Shown: positions 48,022 to 57,394, numbered from the stretch's first letter. The stretch is 64,000 nucleotides of DNA from Vreelandella olivaria (GCF_023507745.1 NZ_JALPZO010000020.1:57019-121018); one strand, 5' to 3'. Notes: generated by a model from the sequence alone, not told the origin. A program made the numbers and translations.

Positions 48022-48828
48022 CTATCGCAGCACATCCTCCTCTTCAAGCAGCTTGAGTATCGCTACGGCTCCCTGTTCAGGGGTAACATCACTCAGCACT
48101 TGACCGCTCTTACCCCCGGCCTTGGATGCAGCGGCCTTAAAGCGATCTCTTGCGGAGGCAGCCTTGACTATTTTTAGACGTTTAGGACGTTTACGAGCGG
48201 GTGCCAAGTGCCACTGGGTCAACTCTCTGTCAGGTTCGTGGATAGCGGACGTTACGATAAATTTGGCTCGGCGGGCGGGACCAAAGGCACTCTGGCGTGC
48301 CACTGGTCCCGCTTCATCCACACTGACGATGGCAGGCAGACGTACCTTTAGGCGCCGCCGCTGCCCCCGGGGCAGGGCCTGGAGCAGCGTAACCACACCA
48401 TTCTCTATCGTTTCCACTGCGGCCAAACCATTCACCAAAGGCCAACCAAGTCGCTCGGCCAAAGCATAGGGTAAGAGTCCAGACCCCTCACCGCACTCCG
48501 CCCGGGTACCGGTAAGCACCAACGGTGGTAACGCCTTGGTTAGATATGCAGCCAGAGCCGCAATGGCATCACTGCCCTCAGGCTGTTCCAGCAGTGTGAG
48601 AGAGTTCAATCCCATGCCCAGGTAGCCCCGCAGCGCCACCTCGCTGTTGATATCCTGCTGACCGGCATGCAGCACGTTAATCCGGGTACCTGGTAGCTCG
48701 GACGCCAGGGTCAGAGCAAGCTCTACTCCCCGGGCATCCTGTTCAGCACGCCGGGCGCGTCCGGTGATGGGGTGGCGCCCCACCGAGACCAGCACCGCCA
48801 CCTCGAGTCCCTGCTGCTCAGGCTGCAT
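48022..48828 (-). CDS. etfB: Electron transfer flavoprotein beta subunit (dimethylglycine pathway)
   Basis: The 268-residue protein matches the EtfB-like fold found beside dgcAB in gammaproteobacteria, with the RRAEQDARGVELALTLASEL segment and VLTGTRAECGEGSGLLPYAL. Its sequence differs from general EtfB (short, basic C-terminal region), as in the specialised ETF of this pathway. It accepts electrons with EtfA from dimethylglycine demethylation. The start at 48828 overlaps etfA by 11 bases. Confidence 0.88.
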   Translation of the reverse strand: MQPEQQGLEVAVLVSVGRHPITGRARRAEQDARGVELALTLASELPGTRINVLHAGQQDINSEVALRGYLGMGLNSLTLLEQPEGSDAIAALAAYLTKALPPLVLTGTRAECGEGSGLLPYALAERLGWPLVNGLAAVETIENGVVTLLQALPRGQRRRLKVRLPAIVSVDEAGPVARQSAFGPARRAKFIVTSAIHEPDRELTQWHLAPARKRPKRLKIVKAASARDRFKAAASKAGGKSGQVLSDVTPEQGAVAILKLLEEEDVLR

Positions 48829-50101
48829 CGCGCTGCCCCCCTCGTCGCTGTTCCACCATGCCCACCAGAGCAGCGAGGATCTCGGCGCTGTCGCCGATCA
48901 CCGCCAGGTCGGCGCGCTTGATCATGTCGCATCCAGGATCAAGATTGATAGCCACCACTTTGTCGCAACGCTGAATACCCTGCAGATGCTGAATGGCCCC
49001 GGAAATCCCCACCGCCAGATACACCCGGGCGGTCACCCAGGTACCAGTCGCCCCCACCTGACGGTCACGGGTCATAAATCCATCATCTACCGCGACACGA
49101 GAAGCCCCTTCGGTAGCTCCCAACACCTTAGCGGCATGATGAAAGGCGTCCCAATTCTTGACGCCGTTGCCACCTGAGAGAATGAACTCCGCCTCAGCCA
49201 GCGCCACCCCTGCGGGATCCACCGCCACTTGCCCCAAATCTTCAATACGCGACAAGGTGGTGGGAGTCACCCCAGCTATGCTTAGGCGCTCAGCCGCGTG
49301 CCGGGTCTCATCCACCGGCTCGGCACACTCGGCCAGCGCCAGCACAAACCGCGGCAGCGGGCGCTGGATATCCAGACTCCCTGCCGCACCACGGGCAGTG
49401 CAACGCCAGCCCAAAAGCGCCTCATTATCAGCCTCAATCTGCCAAACGCCCGTGGCAGGGCGCTCGTTCAGTCGCAGCGCCAGGCGCCGCCCCAGGTCAG
49501 CGCCGCCCAGGGGCGAGTCAGGAAACAGCCAATAACGTGGTGCCAGCTCCCGTTCTACGGTGGTCAGCGCTGCCAGGCGCACCTCGGGGGCGAAACCAGC
49601 ATATATTGCTTCATTAAAGTGCAGCACCTTATCAATTCCAACCTCGCCCAGCGCCTCCTCTTTATGCTCGCAAAACAGAATCGCCACTACAGCGCCAGGA
49701 CGACCAACATCGACATCCGCCAGCCGCCGGGCCAGACCCAGCATATCCTTATCGTGAGCAGAGAGACGTCCACCGATAAGATCCGGCACCACTGCTACCA
49801 GAAAAGCGGGTTCAGCAATGTTCACGGCTCGCCGACTATCACCAGATACTGCCATTGCTGACACAGTGGGCTGACTTCCCGATTGAAGGCCGCTTCGATC
49901 AATACGCTTGATGCCACTGGGGCCGATAAAGCCCACGGCGCGGGGGTTCTTGCGTATCACCCCGCTGGGGCCCAGCCATTCGCTGGTAGCCCCGCCTCCC
50001 TCGATTCCATCAAGTGCGGCCAACACACTGGCGTGCTCGGGGTGCAAGCGGTTACGGGCGATCCACTCGCGGCGTGGATCGCGGCGACGAATCTCACTCA
50101 T
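48818..50101 (-). CDS. etfA: Electron transfer flavoprotein alpha subunit (dimethylglycine pathway), N-terminally extended
   Basis: The 427-residue protein has a C-terminal FAD-binding EtfA domain with VGATGTWVTARVYLAVGISG and AINLDPGCDMIKRADLAVIG. It is about 100 residues longer than general EtfA: the N-terminal part (RREWIARNRLHPEHASVLAA and the following region) is an extension seen in this ETF subgroup. The ATG at 50101 overlaps the dgcB stop (TGATG); the longer frame starts at a TTG 3 bases earlier. It works with EtfB and DgcA/DgcB. Confidence 0.9.
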   Translation of the reverse strand: MSEIRRRDPRREWIARNRLHPEHASVLAALDGIEGGGATSEWLGPSGVIRKNPRAVGFIGPSGIKRIDRSGLQSGSQPTVSAMAVSGDSRRAVNIAEPAFLVAVVPDLIGGRLSAHDKDMLGLARRLADVDVGRPGAVVAILFCEHKEEALGEVGIDKVLHFNEAIYAGFAPEVRLAALTTVERELAPRYWLFPDSPLGGADLGRRLALRLNERPATGVWQIEADNEALLGWRCTARGAAGSLDIQRPLPRFVLALAECAEPVDETRHAAERLSIAGVTPTTLSRIEDLGQVAVDPAGVALAEAEFILSGGNGVKNWDAFHHAAKVLGATEGASRVAVDDGFMTRDRQVGATGTWVTARVYLAVGISGAIQHLQGIQRCDKVVAINLDPGCDMIKRADLAVIGDSAEILAALVGMVEQRRGGQRDAA

Positions 50102-52116
50102 CAAAGCACCTCCTCAGCAGTCGCCTTTACAACAGGCTCACGGGGCGATCCAGTCGCATTAACAGAGGGGGGTTCCACCAGGGCGTCGGCTACCAACTCG
50201 GCGATATCGCGTACCTCGGCGCTGGCATCCACCACCCCTTCCAACATGGCGGTGCACTGGGGGCACCCCACCGCCACCAGTCCGGCACCACTCTCTTTGA
50301 CGTCGTTCATGCGCATATCAGGGATCCGCCGTTCGCCGGGAATATCGGTGATCGGCGCCCCACCGCCGCCGCCGCAGCAGCGCGATCGAAAGCCGGAGCG
50401 TTCCATCTCCTTGAGTTCGATGCCCAACGCCTTGAGGACCCGTCGCGGCGCCTCATACTCGCCGTTGTAGCGGCCGAGATAGCAGGGATCATGATAGGTG
50501 ACGCGCCCCCCCTTCCAGGGCGCGAAGGCCAGCCGGCCAGCGTCATACAGCTCGGCGATAAAGGTGCTGTGGTGGCGCACCTCGTATTGGGCAGGTATTC
50601 CGGGTTCCGCCAGCTCGCCGTACTCGTTGCCCAGTACATGGAAACTGTGGGGGTCACAGGTGACGATGCGCTGGAAGCGGTACTTCGACAGGGTGGCGAT
50701 ATTGCGACGGGCGAGACGCTGGAAGGTCGCCTCGTCGCCCAGGCGCCGCGCCACGTCACCGCTGTCGCGTTCCTCGGTACCCAGCACCGCGAACTCCACC
50801 TCGGCGACTCGCAGCACCTTGACCAGGGCCCGCAGGGTGCGCTGGTTGCGCATATCGAAGGCGCCATCACCCAGCCACAACAGCACCTCGGCCTGCTTGA
50901 CGTCGGCCATCAGCGGCAGGTTGAGGTCCGCCGCCCAGTGCAGCCGTGAGCCGGGATCAAAACCGCCGGGATTGTCGGTGGCGATCAGGTTGTCGAGCAC
51001 CCCAGCGCCCTTGTTGGGGGTCTGGCCCCGCTCAAGGGTCAGGTGGCGGCGCATATCGACGATGGCGTCGACGTGTTCGATCATCATCGGGCACTCTTCC
51101 ACGCAGGCGCGGCAGGTGGTGCAGGACCATAGGGTCTCGGCGTCCACCAGGGCCTGTCCCGCCAATCCTACGATTGGGCCATAAGGGGTTCCGTAATGTT
51201 CGCCTACGGGCTTACCAGGATGAGGAGAGCCTGTATAGCTGGCATCACTGCCCCCGGACAGGCCCACCACCATATCCTGAATCAGCTTCTTGGGGTTGAG
51301 GGGCTGGCCGGCAGCGAAGGCCGGACACACCGCCTCACAGCGCCCACACTGCACGCAGGCATCGAAGCCCAGCAACTGGTTCCAGGTGAAATCGCTGGGC
51401 GTCCCAACGCCCAGCGGTGCCGTCTCGTCGTCCAGGTCCAGCGCCTTGAGGCCGGTGGAGCGGCGGCCGCCCTGTTTGGAGGAGAAGCGCTCGGGGCGGC
51501 GATGGAAGGCCAGGTGCAGGGCACCGGCGAAGGCGTGCTTCATCGGCCCGCCCCAGGTCATGCCGAAGACCATCTCGCCCAGGCCCCAGACCACCACAGC
51601 GGCCAGCATCAGTGCCAGGACCCCGCTGCCGAAGTCATCCGGCAACAGTCCCAGCGTGGGTAAAGTGGCCAGGAAGACGCCACCCGAGAAGGCCATCAGG
51701 CTCCTGGGCAGGCGCATCCAGGGCCCCCTGGAGAGTCGCGCGGGCGGGTTGCGGCGGCGCCGGGCCACGAAGCGGCTGCCCACGAACATGGCGGCGCTGG
51801 CGGCCAGCAGCAACCCGCCGAGGATGGGCCCCATGCTTTCTGAAGAGCCGAGCCCCAGGCCATGCACCAGGATCATCAGCACGGCGGCGGCCACGAAGCC
51901 ACCGGCGGTGGCCACATGGGTGTTGGACATCACCTTGTCGCGCCCCACCACATGGTGCAGATCCACCAGGTAGCGGCGCGGCATGGCCGCCAGGCCCTTG
52001 AGAATCGGCACGGAGGAGGGCCGCCCCTGGCGCCACAGGCGGACACGCCGGCTGGCGCCAAGCGCGGCCAGCGCCAGGGCGGAGAAGATCAATATCGGCA
52101 GGAGAGTTTCGAGCAT
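50101..52116 (-). CDS. dgcB: Dimethylglycine catabolism iron-sulfur protein DgcB
   Basis: The 671-residue protein has about five N-terminal membrane segments, two 4Fe-4S motifs (CVQCGRCEAVCP and CTTCRACVEECP, residues around 250-350) and two C-terminal CCG domains (e.g. YHDPCYLGRYNGEYEAPR, then RSRCCGGGGGAP), like heterodisulfide reductase-type electron carriers. It probably connects the DgcA/ETF electrons to the membrane quinone pool. The ATG at 52116 has GAGGTGA upstream; a GTG at 52122 is in frame. It is in an operon with dgcA and etfAB. Confidence 0.92.
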   Translation of the reverse strand: MLETLLPILIFSALALAALGASRRVRLWRQGRPSSVPILKGLAAMPRRYLVDLHHVVGRDKVMSNTHVATAGGFVAAAVLMILVHGLGLGSSESMGPILGGLLLAASAAMFVGSRFVARRRRNPPARLSRGPWMRLPRSLMAFSGGVFLATLPTLGLLPDDFGSGVLALMLAAVVVWGLGEMVFGMTWGGPMKHAFAGALHLAFHRRPERFSSKQGGRRSTGLKALDLDDETAPLGVGTPSDFTWNQLLGFDACVQCGRCEAVCPAFAAGQPLNPKKLIQDMVVGLSGGSDASYTGSPHPGKPVGEHYGTPYGPIVGLAGQALVDAETLWSCTTCRACVEECPMMIEHVDAIVDMRRHLTLERGQTPNKGAGVLDNLIATDNPGGFDPGSRLHWAADLNLPLMADVKQAEVLLWLGDGAFDMRNQRTLRALVKVLRVAEVEFAVLGTEERDSGDVARRLGDEATFQRLARRNIATLSKYRFQRIVTCDPHSFHVLGNEYGELAEPGIPAQYEVRHHSTFIAELYDAGRLAFAPWKGGRVTYHDPCYLGRYNGEYEAPRRVLKALGIELKEMERSGFRSRCCGGGGGAPITDIPGERRIPDMRMNDVKESGAGLVAVGCPQCTAMLEGVVDASAEVRDIAELVADALVEPPSVNATGSPREPVVKATAEEVL

Positions 52117-52260
52117 GCTCACCTCTTCCGGGCTGTTCCGGGGGCAGGCCTGCGCGAGGGCGCTGTAAACCCCTCCCTGGGCGCTACATTTGCCATCCCT
52201 GGCAAATGACCCTCGCTACGACCTTCCCCCGGCCCCCTCATTGTTGTGGCTTACGACACA

Positions 52261-54369
52261 TCAAAAATCCTTGCATAGCCGCAGCGCGTCGTAGATGGCC
52301 GCGTGGGTATTGCGCGGCGCCGTGCAGTCGCCCAGGCGGAACAGCAGGAAGCCATCACCGCCTTCGGTTCTCTCCTCGCCTCTCTCCTCCCCTCTCTCCT
52401 CCCCAAGGCAGGGCTGGGGCTGGATGGCGTAGAGCGCCTCCAGGTCCAGTTGGCCCTTGTTGCGGGACTGCTCCTTGAGAGCGTAGTAGAGCGCCTCGTC
52501 AGGGCGCACACCGTTCTCCACCACCACCTGATCCACCACCCGCTCCTCCAGGCCGCCGGTGTACTCGTTCTCGAGCACCGCCACCAAGCCATCGCCCTCG
52601 CGGTAGACCTTGTGCAGCATCAGGTCAGAGGTCATGATCACCTCCTTCTCGTAGAGGCTGCGGTAGTAGGTGGGGAAGGTGGTACCGCCCACCGCTGCGC
52701 CGGGCTTGATATCGTCGGTGACGATCTCCACCTTGGCACCCTTGTCGGCGAGGAAATCCGCCACCGAGACGCCGGAGAACTCGCAGATAGCGTCATAAAT
52801 CAGCACGTTCTTGCCTGGGGCTACCTTGCCGGAGAGAATATCCCAGGTGCTGACCACCAGACTCTCCTCGGATTCCTCTGAATAGCCCCATTCCGGGCGC
52901 TGACTCAGAAAGGGCTGGCCGCCAGTGGCAAGCACTACGATGTCCGGGCGCAGGTCGAGCAGGGCCGCTTCGTCGGCGCGGGTGCCCAGCCGCAGGTCGA
53001 CGTTGAGGCGCGCCAGCTCCAGCTGGTACCAGCGGGTGATGCCGGCGATCTGGTCTCGGTTTGGGGCCTTGGCAGCGATGGTGATCTGCCCGCCGAGTGC
53101 CTCTGCGACCTCAAACAGGGTGACATCGTGACCACGCTCAGCGGCAACACGGGCCGCTTCCATGCCGCCTGGGCCGCCGCCGACCACCACCACCTTGCGC
53201 TTGGGGTTCTCGCTCTTCTCGATGATATGCGGCAGGCCCAGGTACTCACGGGAAGTGGCGGCATTCTGGATGCACAGCACATCCAGGCCCTGGTACTGTC
53301 GGTCGATGCAGTAGTTGGCCCCCACGCACTGTTTGATCTGGTCAATCTGGCCCATCTTGATCTTGGCGATCAGGTGCGGGTCGGCGATATGCGCCCGGGT
53401 CATGCCCACCAGATCCACATGGCCTCCCTCAAGGATGCGTTGCGCCTGGTTGGGGTCCTTGATGTTCTGGGCGTGGATCACCGGCACGCTGACCACTGCT
53501 TTAATACCAGCCGCCAGATGCAGAAAAGGCTCCGGTGGATAGGACATGTTGGGAATGACGTTGGCCAGGGTATTGTGGGTGTCGCAGCCGGAGCCAATCA
53601 CACCGAAGAAGTCGACCTGGCCTGTGGCATCGTAGTAGGCGGCGATCTGCTTCATGTCGTCGTGGGAGAGGCCGTCCGGGTGGAACTCGTCGCCGCAGAT
53701 GCGCATGCCCACCACAAAGTCGTCGCCCACCTCGGCGCGCACCGCCTTGAGCACCTCCATGCCGAAGCGCATGCGGTTCTCGAAGCTGCCGCCCCACTGG
53801 TCCTCGCGCTTGTTGACCCGCGGACTCCAGAACTGGTCGATCAGGTGCTGGTGCACGGCGGAGAGTTCGACACCGTCGAGGCCCCCCTCCTTGGCCCGGC
53901 GCGCGGCCTGAGCGAAGTCGCCGATGATGCGCCAGATCTCCTCCTCCTCAATGGTCTTGCAGGTGGAGCGGTGCACCGGCTCGCGAATGCCCGAAGGCGA
54001 CAGCAGAGTCGGCCAGTCGAAGCCGTCCCAGCGCGAGCGGCGCCCCATATGGGTGATCTGGATCATGATCTTGCCGCCATGCCGGTGCACGGCATCAGCA
54101 AGGTTCTGGAAGTGCGGGATGATGCGGTCGGTGGCGAGGTTCACCGAACTCCACCAGCCCTGGGGGCTGTCGATGGAGACCACCGAGGAGCCTCCGCAGA
54201 TACACAGACCACAACCGCCCCTGGCCTTCTCCGCGTAATAGCGCACATAGCGCTCGGTGGTCATGCCGCCATCGGTGGCATACACCTCGGCATGGGCAGT
54301 ACTGACCACACGGTTGCGAATGGTCAGCGTGCCGATCTGGATCGGCTCGAAGATCGCATCGAATGCCAT
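52261..54369 (-). CDS. dgcA: Dimethylglycine demethylase flavoprotein DgcA
   Basis: The 702-residue protein combines an N-terminal Old-yellow-enzyme type FMN barrel (about residues 1-360), an iron-sulfur region and a C-terminal FAD/NAD Rossmann domain (VVVVGGGPGGMEAARVAAER). It oxidises dimethylglycine to sarcosine. The cysteine pattern is C-x5-C-x11-C (QCVGANYCID and LDVLCIQ), lacking the second Cys of the usual C-x2-C-x3-C-x11-C cluster motif. A low-complexity segment GEERGEERGEER near the C terminus comes from a 12-base tandem repeat. GAGGAGG precedes the ATG at 54369; the frame is open to 54495. Confidence 0.93.
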   Translation of the reverse strand: MAFDAIFEPIQIGTLTIRNRVVSTAHAEVYATDGGMTTERYVRYYAEKARGGCGLCICGGSSVVSIDSPQGWWSSVNLATDRIIPHFQNLADAVHRHGGKIMIQITHMGRRSRWDGFDWPTLLSPSGIREPVHRSTCKTIEEEEIWRIIGDFAQAARRAKEGGLDGVELSAVHQHLIDQFWSPRVNKREDQWGGSFENRMRFGMEVLKAVRAEVGDDFVVGMRICGDEFHPDGLSHDDMKQIAAYYDATGQVDFFGVIGSGCDTHNTLANVIPNMSYPPEPFLHLAAGIKAVVSVPVIHAQNIKDPNQAQRILEGGHVDLVGMTRAHIADPHLIAKIKMGQIDQIKQCVGANYCIDRQYQGLDVLCIQNAATSREYLGLPHIIEKSENPKRKVVVVGGGPGGMEAARVAAERGHDVTLFEVAEALGGQITIAAKAPNRDQIAGITRWYQLELARLNVDLRLGTRADEAALLDLRPDIVVLATGGQPFLSQRPEWGYSEESEESLVVSTWDILSGKVAPGKNVLIYDAICEFSGVSVADFLADKGAKVEIVTDDIKPGAAVGGTTFPTYYRSLYEKEVIMTSDLMLHKVYREGDGLVAVLENEYTGGLEERVVDQVVVENGVRPDEALYYALKEQSRNKGQLDLEALYAIQPQPCLGEERGEERGEERTEGGDGFLLFRLGDCTAPRNTHAAIYDALRLCKDF
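52370..52405. repeat. Three tandem 12-base repeats within dgcA
   Basis: CTCTCCTCGCCT, CTCTCCTCCCCT and CTCTCCTCCCCA lie back to back. On the coding strand they encode GEER units in the C-terminal part of DgcA. The 12-base period keeps the reading frame if copies are gained or lost. The mRNA contains repeated GGAGGAGA, similar to internal Shine-Dalgarno sequences. Confidence 0.9.
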
Positions 54370-54379
54370 GGAAACCTCC

Positions 54380-54925
54380 TCAACCCTGGGTGGCGGCCAA
54401 CGGCTGAACCGTGAAGATGCCCACCTCGCAGCCAGGCTCGGCGGCACTCTGGATCTGCTCCGCAACAGTGCGCAGCGCGCTTCCACGTGCGGCAAGGATC
54501 TGGTCCATGGCGCCGGCGAACCAGCCGGTGAACATGTACTCCTCCTTGTGCCCTGTCTTGCCGAGCTGGTAAACGAAACAGCTATGCGCTAGCCGCACCC
54601 GTGCAGTACCGGCGTCGAGGTCAATGGCCTCGGTGACGAACTTGCCCCAGCCGCGCTGGGAGAGCCGTGTCATATAGTGTTCAAAGACAGCCACACCTTT
54701 GAGGCTATGGCACTCAGCCTCTTTCTCACACCAGTGCCAGGCGCTCTTATAACCGGCGTGGTAAAGGATTTCTGCATACTTATCCACACCCAGCGCTGCG
54801 GCGACGGCGGTGTGGTTGTTGATAAAGAAGTGGCGCGGCACGTAGAGCATCGGCAGGGCATCGGTGGTCCACACGCCGGTCTCGCTATCCACTTCGATGG
54901 GCAGTTCGGGAGCCATCTTGGTCAC
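54380..54925 (-). CDS. DUF5943-type protein of the dgc operon
   Basis: The 181-residue protein corresponds by sequence and position to the DUF5943 (PA5397-like) protein encoded between the dipeptidase and dgcA in pseudomonads. It has LPMLYVPRHFFINNHTAVAA and HAGYKSAWHWCEKEAECHSL and AGAMDQILAARGSAL segments and resembles small V4R-type ligand-binding proteins. Its role in betaine catabolism is unknown. The GTG at 54925 has GAGGAA upstream; an ATG 9 bases in is possible. It overlaps nothing and lies 10 bases before dgcA. Confidence 0.8.
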   Translation of the reverse strand: MTKMAPELPIEVDSETGVWTTDALPMLYVPRHFFINNHTAVAAALGVDKYAEILYHAGYKSAWHWCEKEAECHSLKGVAVFEHYMTRLSQRGWGKFVTEAIDLDAGTARVRLAHSCFVYQLGKTGHKEEYMFTGWFAGAMDQILAARGSALRTVAEQIQSAAEPGCEVGIFTVQPLAATQG

Positions 54926-55057
54926 GGTTGGATTCCTCGAATCTTGATGATTGTTATGGCGTTACGGGCAAGGACATCGCCTTTGCAGCACCGCTTGAAG
55001 CTGATCCAGGGGCAGGCCCCGGCGCTCCTTGCTGAGTAGTCACCTCAGCCACTATCG

Positions 55058-56035
55058 TCAGGCGCCCCAAACGTCTTTCAGGATACGCACCCAGTTTTCG
55101 CCCATGATCTTGCGTACCTGGGGCTCGTTGAAGCCGCGACGCAGCAGCGCCTCGGTGAGGTTGGGGAACTCCCCAATGGTGCGGATGCCCTCGGGATTGA
55201 TGATCTTGCCAAAGTCCGTCAGGCGGCGAGCATAGCCCTTGTCATGCGTCAGCCACTCGAAGAATTCCTGGCCGTGACCTTGGGTAAAGTCAGTGCCGAT
55301 GCCGATGGCATCCTCACCAACGATGTTCATGATGTACTCGATAGCCTCGCAGTAATCCTCGATGGTGGAATCGATGCCTTTTTTTAGAAACGGTGTGAAC
55401 ATGGTGACACCAACAAACCCACCATGGTCGGCAATAAAGCGAAGCTCTTCGTCGGATTTGTTGCGCGGGTGCTGCTTGAGTCCGGAGGGCAGGCAGTGGG
55501 AGTAGCAGACCGGCTTCCTGGACTCAAGAATTACCTCCTCGGAGGTTTTGGCGCCCACGTGAGAAAGGTCACACATGATGCCGACACGATTCATCTCAGC
55601 GACGATCTCACGACCAAAGCCGGATAGGCCACCATCACGTTCGTAACAGCCGGTACCCACAAGATTCTGGGTGTTGTAGCACAGCTGTACGATACCCACT
55701 CCCAGCTGTTTGAAGATCTCTACATAGCCGATCTGGTCCTCGAAGGCGTGGGAGTTCTGAAATCCGAAGATGATACCGGTCTTGCCCTCTTCTTTAGCGC
55801 GAGCAATATCAGCAGTGGTGCGCACAGGGCGCACAAGATCACTACAATCTGCCATTAGAGCATTGGAAGCGACAATGTTATTAACGGTAGCCTGGAAACC
55901 TTCCCACACCGAGACGGTGCAGTTAGCTGCGGTGAGTCCGCCGCGTCGCATGTCCTCTAACAGCTCACGATCCCATTTGGCGATAATTAAACCATCAATG
56001 ACGATGGCATCATTGTGCAGTTCTGCGGGGGTCAT
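55058..56035 (-). CDS. Renal-dipeptidase-like (M19) protein of the dgc operon with altered metal site
   Basis: The 325-residue protein has the M19 membrane dipeptidase fold and matches the PA5396-type gene that starts the dgc operon in pseudomonads. Two His ligands remain (DLSHVG and YSHCLPSG), as does the Asp in GIGTDFTQG. The usual HxD motif at the first strand (DGHND) reads DGLII, and the bridging Glu of GxEGGH is Gln (GFQNSHAF). So it is probably not an ordinary dipeptidase. The ATG at 56035 has GGAG upstream; the frame is open to 56149. The function in betaine catabolism is unknown. Confidence 0.85.
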   Translation of the reverse strand: MTPAELHNDAIVIDGLIIAKWDRELLEDMRRGGLTAANCTVSVWEGFQATVNNIVASNALMADCSDLVRPVRTTADIARAKEEGKTGIIFGFQNSHAFEDQIGYVEIFKQLGVGIVQLCYNTQNLVGTGCYERDGGLSGFGREIVAEMNRVGIMCDLSHVGAKTSEEVILESRKPVCYSHCLPSGLKQHPRNKSDEELRFIADHGGFVGVTMFTPFLKKGIDSTIEDYCEAIEYIMNIVGEDAIGIGTDFTQGHGQEFFEWLTHDKGYARRLTDFGKIINPEGIRTIGEFPNLTEALLRRGFNEPQVRKIMGENWVRILKDVWGA

Positions 56036-56102
56036 AGCTAAGCTCCAACATCGGTTAATGTTACGAGCATAACGTTGACTTTCGTTTGAGCCGCTCTTAG
56101 AA

Positions 56103-56148
56103 ACGACAGAGGAAATTCCAAAAGCGTCATCGTGTCGTGAATACGACA
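56103..56148 (-). promoter_or_regulatory. Possible regulatory repeats upstream of the dipeptidase/dgc operon
   Basis: TGTCGT (56133-56138) and ACGACA (56143-56148) form a perfect inverted repeat around GAAT. Nearby, ACGACA (56103-56108) and GCGTCA (56124-56129) are 21 bases apart and may be a degenerate form of the GCGAC direct repeats seen elsewhere. They lie 70-115 bases upstream of the operon start. Confidence 0.35.
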
Positions 56149-56190
56149 ACCGCCAGCGCCCCTCCTAAAATTTTTGACAATAACACCCAC

Positions 56191-56217
56191 ATAAAAATAC
56201 TGCCCGAGCCCGGGCAG
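56191..56217 (-). terminator. Rho-independent terminator of the gbdR gene
   Basis: CTGCCCG and CGGGCAG form a perfect 7-base stem with a 4-base loop, followed by TATTTTTAT on the minus strand, 32 bases after the regulator stop codon. It separates gbdR from the dipeptidase-dgc operon. Confidence 0.82.
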
Positions 56218-56248
56218 CACACATCCAACATAGGGCACTCAGTCAACA

Positions 56249-57394
56249 TCAATTCAGTAGCGGTACACTGGCAAAAGTAGGCTCACCTTTTGCATAGGCA
56301 AGTGCCTGCAAAGCACTGGAGGCCGGCTCCCCTCCCGCAGACCCTACCCCCCACTGCTGAATTGTGAATGACGGGTTGTCATGACTACCTTGGCGACTGT
56401 GAATCCCCATGCGCTCGTTTCGCGGGGGCCCACCGAAGCATTCACGGTAGCATTTAGAGAAGTGGGGAGTGGAAACAAAACCGCAAACGGAGGCAATCTC
56501 AATGATCGATAATGGTGTCTGCTTTAACAGTTGGCGTGCACGTACTAACCGTAACTTAAGATAATATCGTGATGGTGAGCAGCGCAGATATCGTTGGAAT
56601 AACCGCTCTAGCTGACGGCGCGACACATTGACATACTTTGCCAGCTCATCAAGTTCGATCGGCTCTTCCAGGTTGGACTCCATGAGTGCCACAATTTCCA
56701 GCAATTTGGGCTGGGTGGTTCCCAGCACATGCTTAAGAGGAACACGCTGGTGATCCTGCTCATTACGCATGCGCTCATAAATGAACATCTCAGAAATGCC
56801 TGCAGCCAGCTCGTGACCATGATCATGAGCAATAAGGTTCAGCATCATGTCGAGCGGCGCCGTGCCACCAGAAGCCGTAAATCGGTCACGATCAATGGAA
56901 AATAGACGCGTAGTAAGAATGACCTTCGGAAAAGCCTCTTGTATGGAGGCCAGACACTCCCAATGTATACTCGTTTCATAATGATCAAGCAGTCCCGCTT
57001 TGCCCAACGCCCAACTGCCAGTGCATACCGCGCCAATACGCCGTAATTGGCGTGACTGCAGTTGAAGCCACCGTAAGTGCTCGCGCGAAACACTATGTTG
57101 AGGCCCTACACCTCCACAAACGATCACCCAGTCTAGCGATAACGGAGTATGCATAGCGGCATCTGGCGTTACCTGTAGACCATCGCTGGCACGTACCGGC
57201 AAACCGTCTTGTGTTAGGGTATACCAACGATAAAGCTCACGTCCGGCCAGCTGATTAGCCATACGTAACGGCTCTATCGCTGAAGCCAGGGAAATGAGCG
57301 TAAAGTTATCCAGCAGCAAAAAACCAAGCGTCTGCGGAGCACCTGAACGATTGATCATTGCCGTCGGGTCTTTTGCTTGATCTGGTGTCATCAT
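56249..57394 (-). CDS. gbdR: GbdR-like GlxA/AraC-family regulator of glycine betaine catabolism
   Basis: The 381-residue protein has an N-terminal DJ-1/PfpI-like domain (GFLLLDNFTLISLASAIEPL, then VGPQHSVSREHLRWLQ and AVCTGSWALGKAGLLDHY) and two C-terminal AraC helix-turn-helix segments (SRRQLERLFQRYLRCSPSRY and CGFVSTPHFSKCYRECFG). GbdR activates gbc, dgc and sox genes in pseudomonads on binding betaine or dimethylglycine. It lies next to the dgc operon. The frame starts with a GTG at 57409; ATGs at 57394 and 57391 follow GGAGG. Confidence 0.9.
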   Translation of the reverse strand: MMTPDQAKDPTAMINRSGAPQTLGFLLLDNFTLISLASAIEPLRMANQLAGRELYRWYTLTQDGLPVRASDGLQVTPDAAMHTPLSLDWVIVCGGVGPQHSVSREHLRWLQLQSRQLRRIGAVCTGSWALGKAGLLDHYETSIHWECLASIQEAFPKVILTTRLFSIDRDRFTASGGTAPLDMMLNLIAHDHGHELAAGISEMFIYERMRNEQDHQRVPLKHVLGTTQPKLLEIVALMESNLEEPIELDELAKYVNVSRRQLERLFQRYLRCSPSRYYLKLRLVRARQLLKQTPLSIIEIASVCGFVSTPHFSKCYRECFGGPPRNERMGIHSRQGSHDNPSFTIQQWGVGSAGGEPASSALQALAYAKGEPTFASVPLLN

